Notes: generated from the letters alone by a model not told the origin. A DNA stretch of 64,000 nt from Deltaproteobacteria bacterium IMCC39146 (GCA_030005635.1 JARUHP010000005.1:152714-216713), one strand, 5' to 3'; counted from the stretch's first letter, positions 41,616 to 53,372 are shown. Translations and numbers: made by a program.

Positions 41616-42590
41616 TTACATACTTTTATCTTGATTCGCTTGATAGACACCGCGTGCCTTGTTCATTGATTTACGCTGAGAATTGGCCTGTTGACGTTTT
41701 ATTGCGTTTGCTGAGTGGTTGCCTTGGGCAGCAACAGAAAGTTTACCGGCAGGCGTATTTGACAGCTTGAGGCCATTCCTTCGCTCTTTGGCCACAATTT
41801 TGTTTGCCTTGTCATGCCTGGATACGTCTCGAACGATATCCGGCACAAATAGCTTTTTCGCTTCGCCAGTACGGTTGGCCATGGTTTTACCTTGAGCATC
41901 TACATGCTTATCACGGCTCAATTGTTTTATCGGTTTAGACGTTTTTGTCGCCACAACGACTTTGCTTTTGACCTTTTTAAGTTGTTTATGCGGAACAGTT
42001 TTTTTGTCATTCAAATTCTTGCTGTTGTAACTAAATGGCTGATATTTATCAGCAATTAGAGTCTTTTTGTGGATCATGTGTGACTTTGTATTCAAGACCT
42101 GTCCTGGTCGATTATCAGTCTTTGGAGTATTGCGTATTACGAGACGAAGTCCGGTAAAGTCATAGTCATGACCGGCATTTACGTGCGTATACTTGTAACC
42201 CTTGTCCCAACGTCTATCATATTGATAGCCGGTCGAACCCTGTATTTTCTGACACTTTCGCTTGGCGTCAAAATGTAGACTTCCTTGATGGTAATGTGCA
42301 AAAAATTGCGATGACCGCCCTCTTCTATTTCTAACCGGAATTGCTACATATTCACCGTCTGAAATAACAACCTGGATCGGTTGAAAGTTGACCCCCAGGT
42401 AAGTAGAGTCTGAATACAACGTAACTTGTATCGGCCTTATGTAGGTCCGTGATGGTTCTTTTTGGTAATGAGCATTGTAAACAGTAGCATGACCTGATGG
42501 TGGACGGTAGGTCGCTTCATAGCTGAGCGGTGCACATGCTGCTACTGAGAATAAGATTGCCAGAAAACCCAACCACTGTGATTTCATCAT
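41616..42590 (-). CDS. Lysine-rich lipoprotein of unknown function
   Basis: 324 aa. Signal peptide with lipobox VAAC near residue 19. Residues 20-140 are beta-prone and tyrosine-rich (YIRPIQVTLYSDSTYLG, FAHYHQGSLHFDAKRKCQ, YDRRWDKGYKYTHV), resembling small surface beta domains. From 160 to the end the protein is disordered, rich in Lys, Asn and Gln. Net charge is strongly positive. Low GC and codon use differ from the neighbours, suggesting transferred DNA. GGGAGGATG upstream of the first of two adjacent ATGs. No known family; the basic tail may bind nucleic acid or surface polymers. Confidence 0.7.
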   Translation of the reverse strand: MMKSQWLGFLAILFSVAACAPLSYEATYRPPSGHATVYNAHYQKEPSRTYIRPIQVTLYSDSTYLGVNFQPIQVVISDGEYVAIPVRNRRGRSSQFFAHYHQGSLHFDAKRKCQKIQGSTGYQYDRRWDKGYKYTHVNAGHDYDFTGLRLVIRNTPKTDNRPGQVLNTKSHMIHKKTLIADKYQPFSYNSKNLNDKKTVPHKQLKKVKSKVVVATKTSKPIKQLSRDKHVDAQGKTMANRTGEAKKLFVPDIVRDVSRHDKANKIVAKERRNGLKLSNTPAGKLSVAAQGNHSANAIKRQQANSQRKSMNKARGVYQANQDKSM

Positions 42591-42864
42591 GACATCCTCC
42601 CGTTTAGTCGACGATCGTTATTGTTGAGTAAGATCGTATGGCTCAGGGTGCGGATTGTCAGCGGACATAGGCTAATATGTCGACAGATGTCTACAATGTC
42701 TATAGACATAAGCGATCTTATGCTTCTGATATTGTTGGTTATTAAGGACTTATGTATAAGAATGGAAGCAGGTGAATTAATGGTGTTTTGCGCTTATGAG
42801 CTGTAAGTTTTTAGCTGTAAGCTTTAGGTTGAGGACGATAAGTGTAACGCTTACAGTTAGCGCT
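42591..42864. other. Intergenic gap upstream of the Lys-rich lipoprotein
   Basis: 274 bp, AT-rich. Contains repeated short motifs (ATGTCGACAGATGTC, GTCTATAGACAT) that form small palindromes near 42677-42712, and AGCTGTAAG repeats at 42798-42825. These may be regulatory; no coding frame with a ribosome-binding site seen. Confidence 0.4.
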
Positions 42865-45006
42865 TCACCCAATACTTGCTAATTCAAGTCGACTGCCCCA
42901 GCGCTGCTTTAAGACGGCCTGGATCTGGTGCGACTCTTTAAACTCGGCACTTTCTGCATAAGCAAAGGCTTCCTGTCGAGCTTCTTCGAGGATACGGCCA
43001 TCGCGGAGAATGTTGGCGACACGGAAGTCCGGGAGGCCGCTCTGACGAGTGCCGAGGAACTCACCTGGGCCGCGGATTTCAAGGTCCGCTTCAGCGATTT
43101 TGAAGCCATCATTTGTCGAGCGCATAACTTCAAGTCGTTTCGCACCATCTTCGCTACACTTGTATGATTTCAGTAAGATACAAATACTGCTTGCTTCACC
43201 TCTACCGACTCTTCCGCGCAGTTGATGCAGTTGTGCGAGGCCAAAACGCTCAGCGTGCTCAACCAGCATAACCGTGGCGTTTGGTATGTCGATGCCAACC
43301 TCAATGACCGTCGTAGAAACCAGGATGTCAATCTCGCGATTCTTAAACTGGTTCATGATCTGTTCTTTTTCGGCCGGCTTCATCCGCCCATGCAGTAGGC
43401 CGAGACGGGCCTCCGTAAAGACTTCTTCTTTGAGTTGTTCGGCACCTTCGGTCGCTGCCAGAAGATCACTTTTTTCCGACTCTTCGACCAGTGGGTAAAC
43501 GATAAAGGCCTGGTTGCCCTTTTCAATCTCCTGGCGCAATCGAGTGTAAACCCGCCCTCTCTGGGGTTCTGTGGCGACAATTGTCTCAACCGGTGTCCTT
43601 CCGGGAGGCATCTCATCGATCACCGACAGGGACAGGTCGCCATAAACAGTCAACGACAGGGTGCGCGGGATCGGCGTGGCAGTCATCACCAGAATATGCG
43701 GATTCGTGCCTTTCTCTCTGAGTATGGCACGTTGGCGGACGCCGAAGCGGTGCTGTTCATCGACGATGCCGAGGCCAAGGTTCTTAAATTCAACACCTTC
43801 CTGCAAAACCGCATGAGTGCCGACCACCAGGTGAACCTGCCCTGCCCTTAACGACTCAAGGATCTCGCGTTTCTCAGTTGCAGGCATTTTGCCACGCAAG
43901 AGCGCCGCTTTTAGTCCGAGCTGATCGAGCCAGCTATGGAATTGCAGATAATGCTGCTCGGCCAGAATCTCGGTAGGCGCGACAATGGCTACCTGGGCCT
44001 CGTTCTCTATGGCGACCAGAGCCGTCATCAAGGCAACGATGGTTTTGCCGCAACCGACATCACCCTGGATCAGACGGTTCATCGGGTGTGGTGACATCAG
44101 GTCTTGTTTGATTTCACCGAGAACACGACGTTGAGCGTCAGTCAGGCGATATGGCAAGAGTGCGGCTAACGGCTTGGTATATTTGTGCGTGACAGCAAAA
44201 GCTGTCCCTGGTTTCATCACAACCCCGCGTCGCTTGAGAGCAAGTCCCAGTTCAAGAAAGAAGAACTCATCGTAGACCAGGGAACGGAGCGCTTGGCTGC
44301 TACCGCCTTCGAGCTGTTCAATCTTTGTGTCGTTGCCAGGCCAATGAATTTGCTGCAAAGCCTCGGCCAGGGGCAGCATGTGATGTTTTGTTGCCAAGTG
44401 TTCAGGAAGGTGTGACGGAACGTAGCAGGCATAGAAGTCGACCGCCTGCTTCCAGATCTTGCGGGCGGCATACTGGGTTAAACCTTCAGTCAATGGGTAA
44501 ACTGGCAGGATGCGGCCAAAGGCCAGAGGGTCTGAACTTTGATAGTCAGCAAGGGATTGGCCTTGGGCGAGGAATTCGGTGTCGGGATGGTGGATTTCTC
44601 GTGTTGCCCCGTAGCGCTTTACTTCTCCGGTAAAAACCGCTCGCTTGCCGACAGAGAAACGTTTCTCCATGCTGCCTTTACGGTAGTGAAACCACTTAAG
44701 GACGACTTGCCCGGTGCCATCACTTATGACTGCCTCAAAGAGCTTGCGACGCGCACGCGAAGTTGTGGCTTCCCCACAGGCCAGAATCTCCCCGGAAAAG
44801 ACTTCATGCACCCCATCACGTAGTTGGGCTATCTTTCTGAATTGTCGACGATCTTCGTAACGGTGAGGCAGGATGTAGAGGAGGTCCTCTACAGTATGGA
44901 TATTAAGTTTGGCAAGTTTTTCTGCGACACGGGGGCCAACCCCCTTTAGGTGAACAACGGGGGTGGATAGCTTTTGGTGAGATTGGTCTGTGGACGCCTT
45001 GGTCAT
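42865..45006 (-). CDS. recG: ATP-dependent DNA helicase RecG
   Basis: 713 aa. Remodels stalled replication forks and Holliday junctions. N-terminal wedge/OB domain about 20-180 (LKGVGPRVAEKLAKLNIHTVEDLL at the start); helicase lobes with QGDVGCGKTIVALM near 318 (Walker A), VDEQHRFGV near 423 (DEQH box), LVMTATPIPRTLSL near 450, ATVIEVGIDIPNA near 570 and HQLRGRVGRGE near 600. Full length. GGAG precedes the ATG. Last gene of the minus-strand block; 218 bp from DUF1858, with an inverted repeat between them. Confidence 0.96.
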   Translation of the reverse strand: MTKASTDQSHQKLSTPVVHLKGVGPRVAEKLAKLNIHTVEDLLYILPHRYEDRRQFRKIAQLRDGVHEVFSGEILACGEATTSRARRKLFEAVISDGTGQVVLKWFHYRKGSMEKRFSVGKRAVFTGEVKRYGATREIHHPDTEFLAQGQSLADYQSSDPLAFGRILPVYPLTEGLTQYAARKIWKQAVDFYACYVPSHLPEHLATKHHMLPLAEALQQIHWPGNDTKIEQLEGGSSQALRSLVYDEFFFLELGLALKRRGVVMKPGTAFAVTHKYTKPLAALLPYRLTDAQRRVLGEIKQDLMSPHPMNRLIQGDVGCGKTIVALMTALVAIENEAQVAIVAPTEILAEQHYLQFHSWLDQLGLKAALLRGKMPATEKREILESLRAGQVHLVVGTHAVLQEGVEFKNLGLGIVDEQHRFGVRQRAILREKGTNPHILVMTATPIPRTLSLTVYGDLSLSVIDEMPPGRTPVETIVATEPQRGRVYTRLRQEIEKGNQAFIVYPLVEESEKSDLLAATEGAEQLKEEVFTEARLGLLHGRMKPAEKEQIMNQFKNREIDILVSTTVIEVGIDIPNATVMLVEHAERFGLAQLHQLRGRVGRGEASSICILLKSYKCSEDGAKRLEVMRSTNDGFKIAEADLEIRGPGEFLGTRQSGLPDFRVANILRDGRILEEARQEAFAYAESAEFKESHQIQAVLKQRWGSRLELASIG

Positions 45007-45048
45007 CTCCGCTACTCCAAAAGGCTGTCAAGGCAGAAACCGTAGAAG

Positions 45049-45210
45049 CGTAACGCAAAGGCGCCAAGCAAAAGCAACAAAGACGCAAAGGGGGAAGCTT
45101 GAGAATCAACCCAGGGTCAAGGCTAAGAACGAGATAACTCAAACCCTGAAGCATGCAAAAGGTTTCTTTTGCGTCTTTCGGTTAACCTTCGCGTCTTCGC
45201 CTAGAGGCGC
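45049..45210. repeat. AACGCAAAG inverted repeat
   Basis: Left arm AACGCAAAGGCGCCAAGC...AAAGACGCAAAG, right arm TTTTGCGTCTTTCGG...CGCGTCTTCGCC, about 60 bp between them. Single arms or smaller forms of the same family lie at 53930-53985 and 58182-58278. Confidence 0.65.
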
Positions 45211-45224
45211 CTACTTCTGGCGTG

Positions 45225-45419
45225 TTAAAAGATTGCGTTTAATGCTGTGAGCAGATCTTCAACATCAAGACCGTGAGCCGTAGCGCCCTGCTCGAGGGTT
45301 TCGTTGACGGCGCCCATGCAGCCAACGCAGCCAAGGTTGAATGATCCGAGGACTTTGACAACTTCCGGGCTTTTTTGCATAACTTCGTGAAAGGTCATAT
45401 CTTTAGTGATTACAGACAT
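45225..45419 (-). CDS. DUF1858 hybrid-cluster-associated redox disulfide protein
   Basis: 64 aa, the entire DUF1858 (TIGR03980) domain: ITKDMTFHEVMQKSPEVVKVL at the start, FNLGCVGCMGAVNETLEQGA with the CxxC redox pair near residues 31-34, and a helical end. Proteins of this type are small dithiol proteins often near hybrid cluster proteins; here it sits 14 bp after greA on the same strand, an unusual place. Probably cytosolic. Target unknown. Confidence 0.88.
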   Translation of the reverse strand: MSVITKDMTFHEVMQKSPEVVKVLGSFNLGCVGCMGAVNETLEQGATAHGLDVEDLLTALNAIF

Positions 45420-45433
45420 TTGTGTGGCTCCAT

Positions 45434-45910
45434 TTAAACGTAGTTGATATCAATGATTTCGTAACTTCTAGTACCTGATGGTACCTTGATATTCACCTCA
45501 TCATCAACACGATGGCCAATCAAGGCTTTGGCGACCGGGCTGTTGATAGAGATCAGGCCAGCCTTTATATCCGACTCATCCTGCCCGACAATGCGGTAAG
45601 TCACTTCACTCTCTGCTTCGACATCAAACAGTTTAACGGTCGCACCGAACACGACCTTATCGGTGTCCAGCTCTGAAGGATCGATAACCTGGCAGCGTGC
45701 CATCTTGCCGTTGATCTCAGAAATACGTCCTTCAACAAAGCCTTGACGCTCTTTGGCTGCGTCATATTCAGCGTTCTCTGAAAGATCTCCATGAGCGCGG
45801 GCTTCAGCAATATCCTGAATAACCTTGGGGCGTTCAATACGGATCAGGTGTTTCAATTCTTCCTGGAGCCTTTGGTGCCCCACTGGAGTCATCGGTACGG
45901 TTTCTGACAT
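45434..45910 (-). CDS. greA: Transcription elongation factor GreA
   Basis: 158 aa, same length as E. coli GreA. N-terminal coiled coil LQEELKHLIRIERPKVIQDIAEARAHGDLSENAEYDAAKERQ (about 14-55) with the acidic tip residues Asp/Glu (GDLSENAEY) that reach the polymerase active site; C-terminal FKBP-like domain ends PVAKALIGHRVDDEVNIKVPSG. Stimulates transcript cleavage to rescue paused RNA polymerase. AAGGAAG before the ATG. Downstream of carB beyond two hairpins, so it may be transcribed separately or by readthrough. Confidence 0.95.
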   Translation of the reverse strand: MSETVPMTPVGHQRLQEELKHLIRIERPKVIQDIAEARAHGDLSENAEYDAAKERQGFVEGRISEINGKMARCQVIDPSELDTDKVVFGATVKLFDVEAESEVTYRIVGQDESDIKAGLISINSPVAKALIGHRVDDEVNIKVPSGTRSYEIIDINYV

Positions 45911-45940
45911 AACAGTTTCTTCCTTGCTTATTAATAAAAT

Positions 45941-45968
45941 TGTTCGGGCAGGAGTACCCGCCCGAACA
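45941..45968 (-). terminator. Hairpin between carB and greA
   Basis: TGTTCGGGC...GCCCGAACA, 9-bp stem, followed on the minus strand by ATTTTATT. Second of two consecutive hairpins after carB; it lies in the greA leader and may attenuate it. Confidence 0.6.
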
Positions 45969-45990
45969 TTAGAATCTTAAATAATGAAAA

Positions 45991-46010
45991 ACGGGTAGAT
46001 GGCTACCCGT
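45991..46010 (-). terminator. Intrinsic terminator overlapping the carB stop
   Basis: Minus strand ACGGGTAG-CCAT-CTACCCGT then TTTTT; flanking A/T bases extend the stem. The TAG stop codon of carB (46003-46005) is part of the stem. Confidence 0.85.
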
Positions 46011-49000
46011 TTTGGGGATAGTACTCCTGAATCGGCGTAACGTCAAGACTTTCCCGCTGCATCGCCAGGATACCGTCTGCTGCAGCCTGTATTCCAGCGA
46101 CTGTTGTGAAATAAGCAACATTGTGCATTAGCGCTGAACGACGAATAGAAAAGGAGTCAATGATCGACTGGGTTCCGAAGGTCGTATTGAAGACCAGATT
46201 GATCTGGTTGTTCTTGAGGGCGTCTACGCAGTGTGGTCGCCCTTCCTTGACTTTGTTAATCGGGGTCGCCTGAACGCCGTAAGCACGCAGGAAGGCTGCC
46301 GTGCCGCTGGTTGCAAGGATCTCGAAGCCAGCGTCACGCAGTTTGAGCACCGGTTCAACGATCGCTGTCTTATCCTCTTCCTTGACGCTGACAAAAACCT
46401 GGCCCGAAGTTGGCAGGCGCACATTCGCGCCCAGTTGGGCCTTGGCAAAGGCTTTGCCGAACTCAAAATCAATACCCATAACCTCACCGGTGGACTTCAT
46501 CTCCGGACCAAGCAGACTATCAACACCAGGGAACTTGGTAAAGGGGAACACCGATTCTTTGATGGAGATGTGTTCAGGGACAATCTCTTCTACGACCCCA
46601 AGCTCAGCCAGGGTCTTTCCTGCCATAATGCGCGCGGCGATTTTGGCCAAAGGCCTTCCGGTCGCCTTGGAGACAAAGGGAGAGGTCCGGCTGGCACGGG
46701 GATTGACCTCAAGCAGGAAGATCTCATTATCCTTCACCGCAAACTGGATATTCATCAGGCCGCAGACACCCAGTTCAAGAGCGAGAGCGACTGTTTGACG
46801 ACGGATCTCATCGACGATTGACTTGTCCAGAGAATAGGTAGGTAGCACACAGGCTGAATCTCCTGAGTGGATACCCGCCTCCTCGATGTGCTGCATGATG
46901 CCGCCGATAACAACCTGCTTGCGGTCACAAAGTGCGTCCACGTCGACCTCGATCGCCTGACTCAGGAATTTATCGACCAGGATCGGATGATCGGGAGAGG
47001 CTTCTACCGCATATTGCATGTAATTGCGCAACTGCTGCAGGTCGTGGACAATTTCCATAGCCCGGCCGCCCAATACGTAGCTTGGTCTGACAACAACCGG
47101 ATAACCAACGCGCTCGGCAATCTTCTCCGACTCGGGCACCGAGCGAGCAATGCCGTTTGCAGGCTGTTTTAGCCCCAGCTTGTGAAGGAGCTCCTGAAAG
47201 CGCTCACGGTCTTCAGCACGGTCGATCGCGTCCGGCGAAGTGCCGATGATCGGCACGCCGGCCTTTTCCAGGGCAACGGCAAGCTTAAGCGGCGTCTGGC
47301 CGCCAAACTGTACGATAACACCTTCAGGCTTCTCGACATGAACGATCTCAAGCACGTCCTCAAAGGTTAAAGGCTCAAAGTAGAGACGATCAGAGGTGTC
47401 ATAGTCGGTTGAAACCGTCTCCGGGTTGCAGTTAACCATGATGGTCTCGTAGTCATCTTCACCCAGAGCGAAGACGCCGTGGACACAGCAGTAATCGAAC
47501 TCGATACCCTGCCCGATACGATTTGGACCGCCACCGAGGATTATAATCTTCTTGCGATCCGTCGGCTCAGCTTCGCATTCCTCTTCGTATGAAGAGTAGA
47601 GATAAGGGGTAAAGGCTTCGAATTCGGCACCGCAGGTATCAACCCGTTTGTAAACAGGCCGGATATTGAGTTTGTGACGAAGGTCGCGAACCTTGTCTTC
47701 GTGAATTTTCCAAAGCTTGCCCAGTCGCATGTCTGAGAAGCCCGTCTGCTTGGCCTCACGCAACAGTGCTTGGAAGACTTCTCCCTCCGGTTGCGCCAGC
47801 AGGTCTTTTGCTTTAAGCAGGCGCTCTTCCATCGCTATGATCTGTGAAATCTTATGCAGGAACCAGCGATCAATATAAGTTAAAGCGAAGATCTCGTCGA
47901 TCGTCAGGCCTGCACGCATGGCGTCAGCGACATACCAGATGCGTTCCCAGTTGGGGACGCGCAACTTTTCCTCGAGAGCATGGAGTTCCGAGTCGTCAAG
48001 GGTGCGACGATTCAGTTCAGAGTCATCAAAGAAACGACTCTCAAAACCACAGGAACCGATCTCCAGTGAGCGCAAAGCTTTCTGCAAGCTCTCCTTGAAG
48101 GTCCGGCCAATCGACATGGCCTCGCCGACCGACTTCATCTGGGTCGTCAAGGTCGCGTCGGCCTGGGGAAACTTTTCAAAAGTGAAGCGCGGCATCTTGG
48201 TGACCACATAGTCGATGGTCGGTTCAAAAGACGCGTACGTCTCGCGGGTGATGTCGTTTGGAATCTCATCAAGAGTGTAGCCGATCGAAAGTTTGGCAGC
48301 AATCTTGGCGATCGGGAAACCGGTCGCTTTCGAGGCCAAGGCTGAAGAGCGCGACACGCGAGGATTCATTTCGATAACGACCATGCGGCCATCATCAGGG
48401 TTAATGCCGAATTGAATGTTTGAACCGCCCGTTTCAACACCGATCTCACGAATAATCCTGATCGAGGCATCGCGTAGCAGTTGATACTCTTTATCAGTCA
48501 GTGTCTGTGCAGGCGCTACAGTAATGGAGTCCCCGGTGTGAACGCCCATGGGATCGAGGTTCTCGATCGAACAGATAATCACCACGTTGTCGGCGGTGTC
48601 ACGCATAACCTCAAGCTCGAACTCTTTCCAGCCGATAACTGATTCTTCAACCAAAACCTCATTGGTTGGCGAAGCATCGATCCCGGCCAGAGCGATCTGC
48701 AGGTACTCTTCCATGTTGTAAGCGATGCCGCCGCCAGTGCCGCCGAGAGTAAAAGAAGGACGGATGATGATAGGAAAGCCAATGCTTTCGATAACTTCAA
48801 TCGCCTCTTCGCGATTGTGAGCCAGCCCAGACTTCGGCACAGCAATGCCGATATTCTCCATGGCTGCCTTGAACAGGGTGCGATCTTCGGCCTTTTCGAT
48901 GGCTGGCAGTTTCGCGCCGATCAGTTCAACGTTGTATTTATCGAGGGTGCCGTCTTTAGCGACAGCAACAGCACAGTTGAGCGCCGTCTGCCCGCCGAGG

Positions 49001-49266
49001 GTTGGTAGCAGAGCTTGTGGTCTTTCCTTGGCGATGATACGTGCCAGAGTCTCCGGGTTGACGGGCTCAATATAGGTGCGATCAGCAAAGTCCGGATCGG
49101 TCATGATCGTCGCCGGGTTGGAGTTGAGCAGAACGACTTCGTAGCCCTCCTCTTTCAACGCCTTGCAGGCCTGGGTCCCGGAATAGTCAAACTCACAAGC
49201 CTGGCCGATAACGATCGGACCGGCACCAACAATGAGAATTTTCTTGATATCAGTTCTTTTTGGCAT
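46003..49266 (-). CDS. carB: Carbamoyl-phosphate synthase large chain
   Basis: 1087 aa. Makes carbamoyl phosphate from bicarbonate, ATP and ammonia delivered by CarA. Two homologous ATP-grasp halves: [20 protein letters not shown] and [16 protein letters not shown] (residues ~50 and ~170), then [20 protein letters not shown] and [16 protein letters not shown] (~555 and ~695). The C-terminal MGS-like allosteric domain runs from ~940 ([20 protein letters not shown]) and would bind UMP/ornithine. Full length. The start lacks a strong ribosome-binding site, with short ATGGTTCATGG-type repeats in the 91-bp gap after carA. End of the pyr operon. Confidence 0.97.
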   Translation of the reverse strand: MPKRTDIKKILIVGAGPIVIGQACEFDYSGTQACKALKEEGYEVVLLNSNPATIMTDPDFADRTYIEPVNPETLARIIAKERPQALLPTLGGQTALNCAVAVAKDGTLDKYNVELIGAKLPAIEKAEDRTLFKAAMENIGIAVPKSGLAHNREEAIEVIESIGFPIIIRPSFTLGGTGGGIAYNMEEYLQIALAGIDASPTNEVLVEESVIGWKEFELEVMRDTADNVVIICSIENLDPMGVHTGDSITVAPAQTLTDKEYQLLRDASIRIIREIGVETGGSNIQFGINPDDGRMVVIEMNPRVSRSSALASKATGFPIAKIAAKLSIGYTLDEIPNDITRETYASFEPTIDYVVTKMPRFTFEKFPQADATLTTQMKSVGEAMSIGRTFKESLQKALRSLEIGSCGFESRFFDDSELNRRTLDDSELHALEEKLRVPNWERIWYVADAMRAGLTIDEIFALTYIDRWFLHKISQIIAMEERLLKAKDLLAQPEGEVFQALLREAKQTGFSDMRLGKLWKIHEDKVRDLRHKLNIRPVYKRVDTCGAEFEAFTPYLYSSYEEECEAEPTDRKKIIILGGGPNRIGQGIEFDYCCVHGVFALGEDDYETIMVNCNPETVSTDYDTSDRLYFEPLTFEDVLEIVHVEKPEGVIVQFGGQTPLKLAVALEKAGVPIIGTSPDAIDRAEDRERFQELLHKLGLKQPANGIARSVPESEKIAERVGYPVVVRPSYVLGGRAMEIVHDLQQLRNYMQYAVEASPDHPILVDKFLSQAIEVDVDALCDRKQVVIGGIMQHIEEAGIHSGDSACVLPTYSLDKSIVDEIRRQTVALALELGVCGLMNIQFAVKDNEIFLLEVNPRASRTSPFVSKATGRPLAKIAARIMAGKTLAELGVVEEIVPEHISIKESVFPFTKFPGVDSLLGPEMKSTGEVMGIDFEFGKAFAKAQLGANVRLPTSGQVFVSVKEEDKTAIVEPVLKLRDAGFEILATSGTAAFLRAYGVQATPINKVKEGRPHCVDALKNNQINLVFNTTFGTQSIIDSFSIRRSALMHNVAYFTTVAGIQAAADGILAMQRESLDVTPIQEYYPQNG

Positions 49267-49357
49267 ATTTTTATCAATGGATCACGGTTCATGGTTCATG
49301 GCTCAAGGAGAAATCCTTAAGTCATAACCCTTTTCCCTTAACCCTGCTCCCTTATCC

Positions 49358-50485
49358 TTAAGCTTTAGATTCTTTCATCAATTTAATAAATTCACCAAAC
49401 AGGTAATTAGCATCGTGCGGCCCCGGTGAGGCTTCGGGATGATACTGTACCGAGAACGCCGGCAGCGTTTTATGCTCTAAGCCTTCAACGGTGTTGTCGT
49501 TGAGGTTAATGTGCGTGACAAAAGCATCATCCTGCAGGCTGCTGGCATCGACGGCAAAGCCATGGTTCTGCGAGGTGATCTCGACATTATGGCCCTCTCC
49601 GCGTCGTACCGGCTGGTTGCCACCGCGATGACCGAATTTCAGCTTGTAGGTCTTGCCGCCCAGCGCAATCGCGAGCAGTTGGTGGCCGAGGCAGATGCCA
49701 AAGAGTGGAACCTTGCCGAGCAGTTGGCGGATGTTTTCCTGGGCATAGGTGATCGGCTCAGGATCTCCGGGGCCATTGCTGAGGAAAACGCCATCGGGCT
49801 GCATCGCCAGAACGTCTGCGGCTGGAGTATTGGCTGGCACAACTGTTACTGCGCAGCCTTTGCTGACCAGGTTACGCAAGATGTTATATTTGATGCCGAA
49901 GTCGTAGGCGACCACCTTGTACTCGGCCGGACCTTGTTGTTTTTTATAACCCTCAGCCAGATCCCAGGTCCCCTCGTTCCAGTCGTAACTCTCCTTGCAG
50001 GTCACTTCCTGAACAAGATCCTGGCCAACGATTGAAGGAGCCGCCTTGGCTTTTGCCACCAGGCTGTCAGCATCCAGGTCAATTGTCGAAATAATGCCAG
50101 TCTGGGCGCCCTTGTCGCGGATATGACGAACCAGCGCGCGGGTATCGATTCCTGAGAGACCGATGATGTTGTTTTCTTTCAAATAAGCATCAAGGGACAT
50201 CTCAGATCGCCAGTTGCTCGGCATGTCACAGGCTTCCTTGACGATAAAGCCGGCCAGGTGAGGTTTTGATGATTCTATATCTTCACGATTGATCCCGTAG
50301 TTGCCGATCAATGGGTAGGTCATGGTTACGATTTCACCACGATAGGACGGATCGGTCAGGATCTCCTGATAACCGGACATGCTGGTGTTAAAAACGACCT
50401 CTCCGGAGGTTTCACCGGTTGCGCCTAAGGCTTGACCGAAGAAAACTCTGCCATCGGCCAGGGCCAATGCTGCTCTCATAAACAA
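49358..50485 (-). CDS. carA: Carbamoyl-phosphate synthase small chain
   Basis: 375 aa. Glutamine amidotransferase subunit that feeds ammonia to CarB. N-terminal CPSase domain [38 protein letters not shown] (~5-42); class I GATase from ~190 with [56 protein letters not shown] (nucleophile Cys near 265) and [11 protein letters not shown] (His/Glu near 350). All triad residues are present. AAGGAG upstream of the ATG. Fourth gene of the pyr operon, 72 bp after pyrC. Confidence 0.97.
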   Translation of the reverse strand: MFMRAALALADGRVFFGQALGATGETSGEVVFNTSMSGYQEILTDPSYRGEIVTMTYPLIGNYGINREDIESSKPHLAGFIVKEACDMPSNWRSEMSLDAYLKENNIIGLSGIDTRALVRHIRDKGAQTGIISTIDLDADSLVAKAKAAPSIVGQDLVQEVTCKESYDWNEGTWDLAEGYKKQQGPAEYKVVAYDFGIKYNILRNLVSKGCAVTVVPANTPAADVLAMQPDGVFLSNGPGDPEPITYAQENIRQLLGKVPLFGICLGHQLLAIALGGKTYKLKFGHRGGNQPVRRGEGHNVEITSQNHGFAVDASSLQDDAFVTHINLNDNTVEGLEHKTLPAFSVQYHPEASPGPHDANYLFGEFIKLMKESKA

Positions 50486-50557
50486 CTCCTTGATTTGAAC
50501 ATGGTGAACAGCAGGCCAGAAGACGTCCCGGTTTGCTGCACAAATACTTCTGTTAAT

Positions 50558-51832
50558 TTATCTCTGGTATGCGATCTTGCCGGCGACGATGGTGCAGACT
50601 GCAGCACCCTTCATCTTCCAGCCATCAAACGGGGTGTTTTTACTCTTGCTCGCCAGCTTCTGAGCATCAACGGTCCACTCCAGCTCGGTGTCAATGATTG
50701 CGATGTCAGCGTCACTGCCCTCTTCCAATTGACCGACCGGAAGATTCAGGGCCGCTGCGGGGCCGCTGGTCAAAAGAGCAATAGCCTTGGGCAGATCGAT
50801 AACGCCATCTTCAACCAATTGCAAAGAAAGAGGCAGCGCGGTCTCGAGGCCAACGATGCCATTCATCGCAATATTGAACTCGACGTTTTTCTCGTCAATA
50901 TGATGAGGGGCGTGATCTGTGGCAATCGCATCAACGGTGCCGTCAGAAATTCCTTGGCGAACCGCTTCCATGTCTTCTGCGCTGCGCAAAGGTGGATTCA
51001 TCTTGGCGTTGGTTTTGTAGCCGCGGACAGCCTCGTCGGTCAAGGTGAAATGATGCGGCGCAACCTCACAAGTGACTGAGACACCCCGTTTTTTTGCCTG
51101 ACGCACGATGTCGATCGAGCCTTTGGTGGAAACATGAGCGACGTGAAGGTTGGCACCGGTACATTCTGCAAGCATCACTTCTCTTGCAGTCGCGGAGTCT
51201 TCAGAGACCCATGTGATCCCTTTGAGGCCAAGCTCAGTTGAAACAGGACCTTCATTCATGACTCCGGAATCTACCAGGTCAAGATCTTCCGCGTGGGACA
51301 CGATCGTCAACCCGAAAGGTTTGGCATATTCCATGGCACGGCGCATCAGCTGTGGGTTGCTGACCGGCTTACCGTCATCAGAGACCGCTGTGACGCCCAA
51401 CTCTTTTAGCTCGCCCATGCCTGTCAGTGATTCTCCCTTGAGGCCCTTGGTGATGCTGGCGATCGGGAATACACGACAATGGCCTTCCTGGGCCGCTTTA
51501 TTCAGAATGTAACTGGTAACGGTCTGGTTGTCGTTGACCGGTTGTGTGTTCGGCATACAAGCGACGGAAGTAAAACCGCCGGTGACAGCTGAAAGTGTGC
51601 CGGAGGCGATGTCTTCCTTGTATTCAAGACCCGGATCGCGCAAGTGGACATGAATGTCGACCAGGCCGGGAGTGACAATTTTGCCAGCGGCGTCGATAAC
51701 CTTGGCGCCTTTGTCATCAAGCCCTTTGCCGATCGCGGCGATCTTGCCCTTTTCGATCAGAACATCGCAGGTCTTATCAAGCTTTTGTGCCGGGCTGATC
51801 ACCCGTCCGCCTTTAATCAGTATTTTAGCCAT
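50558..51832 (-). CDS. pyrC: Dihydroorotase, class I
   Basis: 424 aa from the ATG at 51832 (GAGG upstream); a GTG four codons earlier is in frame. Cyclises carbamoyl aspartate to dihydroorotate. Metal motif [13 protein letters not shown] near 57-69, SHAEDLDLV near 178, [12 protein letters not shown] near 230 and [13 protein letters not shown] near 305 supply the binuclear zinc ligands; NPPLRSAED is the substrate loop. Class I (long) type, usually in complex with PyrB. It begins 27 bp after pyrB and is third in the operon. Confidence 0.96.
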   Translation of the reverse strand: MAKILIKGGRVISPAQKLDKTCDVLIEKGKIAAIGKGLDDKGAKVIDAAGKIVTPGLVDIHVHLRDPGLEYKEDIASGTLSAVTGGFTSVACMPNTQPVNDNQTVTSYILNKAAQEGHCRVFPIASITKGLKGESLTGMGELKELGVTAVSDDGKPVSNPQLMRRAMEYAKPFGLTIVSHAEDLDLVDSGVMNEGPVSTELGLKGITWVSEDSATAREVMLAECTGANLHVAHVSTKGSIDIVRQAKKRGVSVTCEVAPHHFTLTDEAVRGYKTNAKMNPPLRSAEDMEAVRQGISDGTVDAIATDHAPHHIDEKNVEFNIAMNGIVGLETALPLSLQLVEDGVIDLPKAIALLTSGPAAALNLPVGQLEEGSDADIAIIDTELEWTVDAQKLASKSKNTPFDGWKMKGAAVCTIVAGKIAYQR

Positions 51833-51859
51833 ATCCCTCACCAATTCCTTTATCTAGAC

Positions 51860-52801
51860 TTAATCGTTGGTTTGCATTGATTCGACGCCACTGACGAGAT
51901 AGAGAAGCGCCATGCGTGTGGCGACACCGTTCTCTACCTGGTCGAGGATGACGTTTTGCCCGCCGTCGGCAACCGCCGAGGAGATTTCCACACCGCGGTT
52001 CATCGGACCCGGGTGCATAACAATCGCATCAGGCTTGGCCAGTTTCAGGTTGGTTGGGTTGAGACCATAAAAGCGGGCGTATTCGCGCAGGCTGGGCAGC
52101 AGGATGTTGCTCTGACGCTCCATCTGGATGCGCAGCATCATGACCACGTCGGCGCCTTCTATGGCCTCACGGATGTCGGTAAAGACTTCCACGTTACCAA
52201 GCAGTTCAATACCGATCGGCATCATGGTTCCCGGACCACACAAACGAACCTTAGCGCCCATTCTGGTGAGAGCATAAATATCGGAGCGTGCGACTCGGCT
52301 ATGAGTTATGTCGCCAACAATAGCAACCTCAAGGCCATCTATGCTGCCTTTGTGTTCACGCATGGTCATCAGGTCAAGCAAGGCCTGGCTTGGATGCTCA
52401 TGAGCGCCATCGCCAGCGTTGACGACCGAGCACCCTACCCGCTCAGACAGGTAGTGCGGTGCGCCGGAATGACCGTGGCGAATAACGATAATATCCGGAG
52501 CCATGGCTTCGATGTTTTTAGCGGTATCTTCAAGCGTCTCACCTTTGACGACCGATGACGTCGATCCGGAGATATTAACCGTGTCTGCAGAGAGGCGTTT
52601 GCCGGCAATTTCGAAAGAGAGCCGGGTCCGCGTGCTGGCTTCAAAAAAGGCGTTGATGATCGTCTTGCCGCGCAAGGTCGGAACTTTCTTGATCTCGCGG
52701 GAATTAATCTCTTTAAAAGAATCAGCCGTATCGAGGATTATCTGAATGTCCTCTTTGGTCATCTGCTCAATGCCGAGGACATGCTTGTGCTGGAATGACA
52801 T
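51860..52801 (-). CDS. pyrB: Aspartate carbamoyltransferase catalytic chain
   Basis: 313 aa. Condenses carbamoyl phosphate and aspartate. Carbamoyl-phosphate loop [19 protein letters not shown] near 52-70, [40 protein letters not shown] near 138 and the aspartate loop near 225 (LRIQMERQ), then [11 protein letters not shown] near 265. No pyrI regulatory gene adjoins, so this is the class that pairs with dihydroorotase. AGGAGAATT before the ATG; 12 bp after pyrR. Confidence 0.97.
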   Translation of the reverse strand: MSFQHKHVLGIEQMTKEDIQIILDTADSFKEINSREIKKVPTLRGKTIINAFFEASTRTRLSFEIAGKRLSADTVNISGSTSSVVKGETLEDTAKNIEAMAPDIIVIRHGHSGAPHYLSERVGCSVVNAGDGAHEHPSQALLDLMTMREHKGSIDGLEVAIVGDITHSRVARSDIYALTRMGAKVRLCGPGTMMPIGIELLGNVEVFTDIREAIEGADVVMMLRIQMERQSNILLPSLREYARFYGLNPTNLKLAKPDAIVMHPGPMNRGVEISSAVADGGQNVILDQVENGVATRMALLYLVSGVESMQTND

Positions 52802-52813
52802 GACTTAATTCTC

Positions 52814-53365
<552 letters not shown>

Positions 53366-53372
53366 TTAGGAC

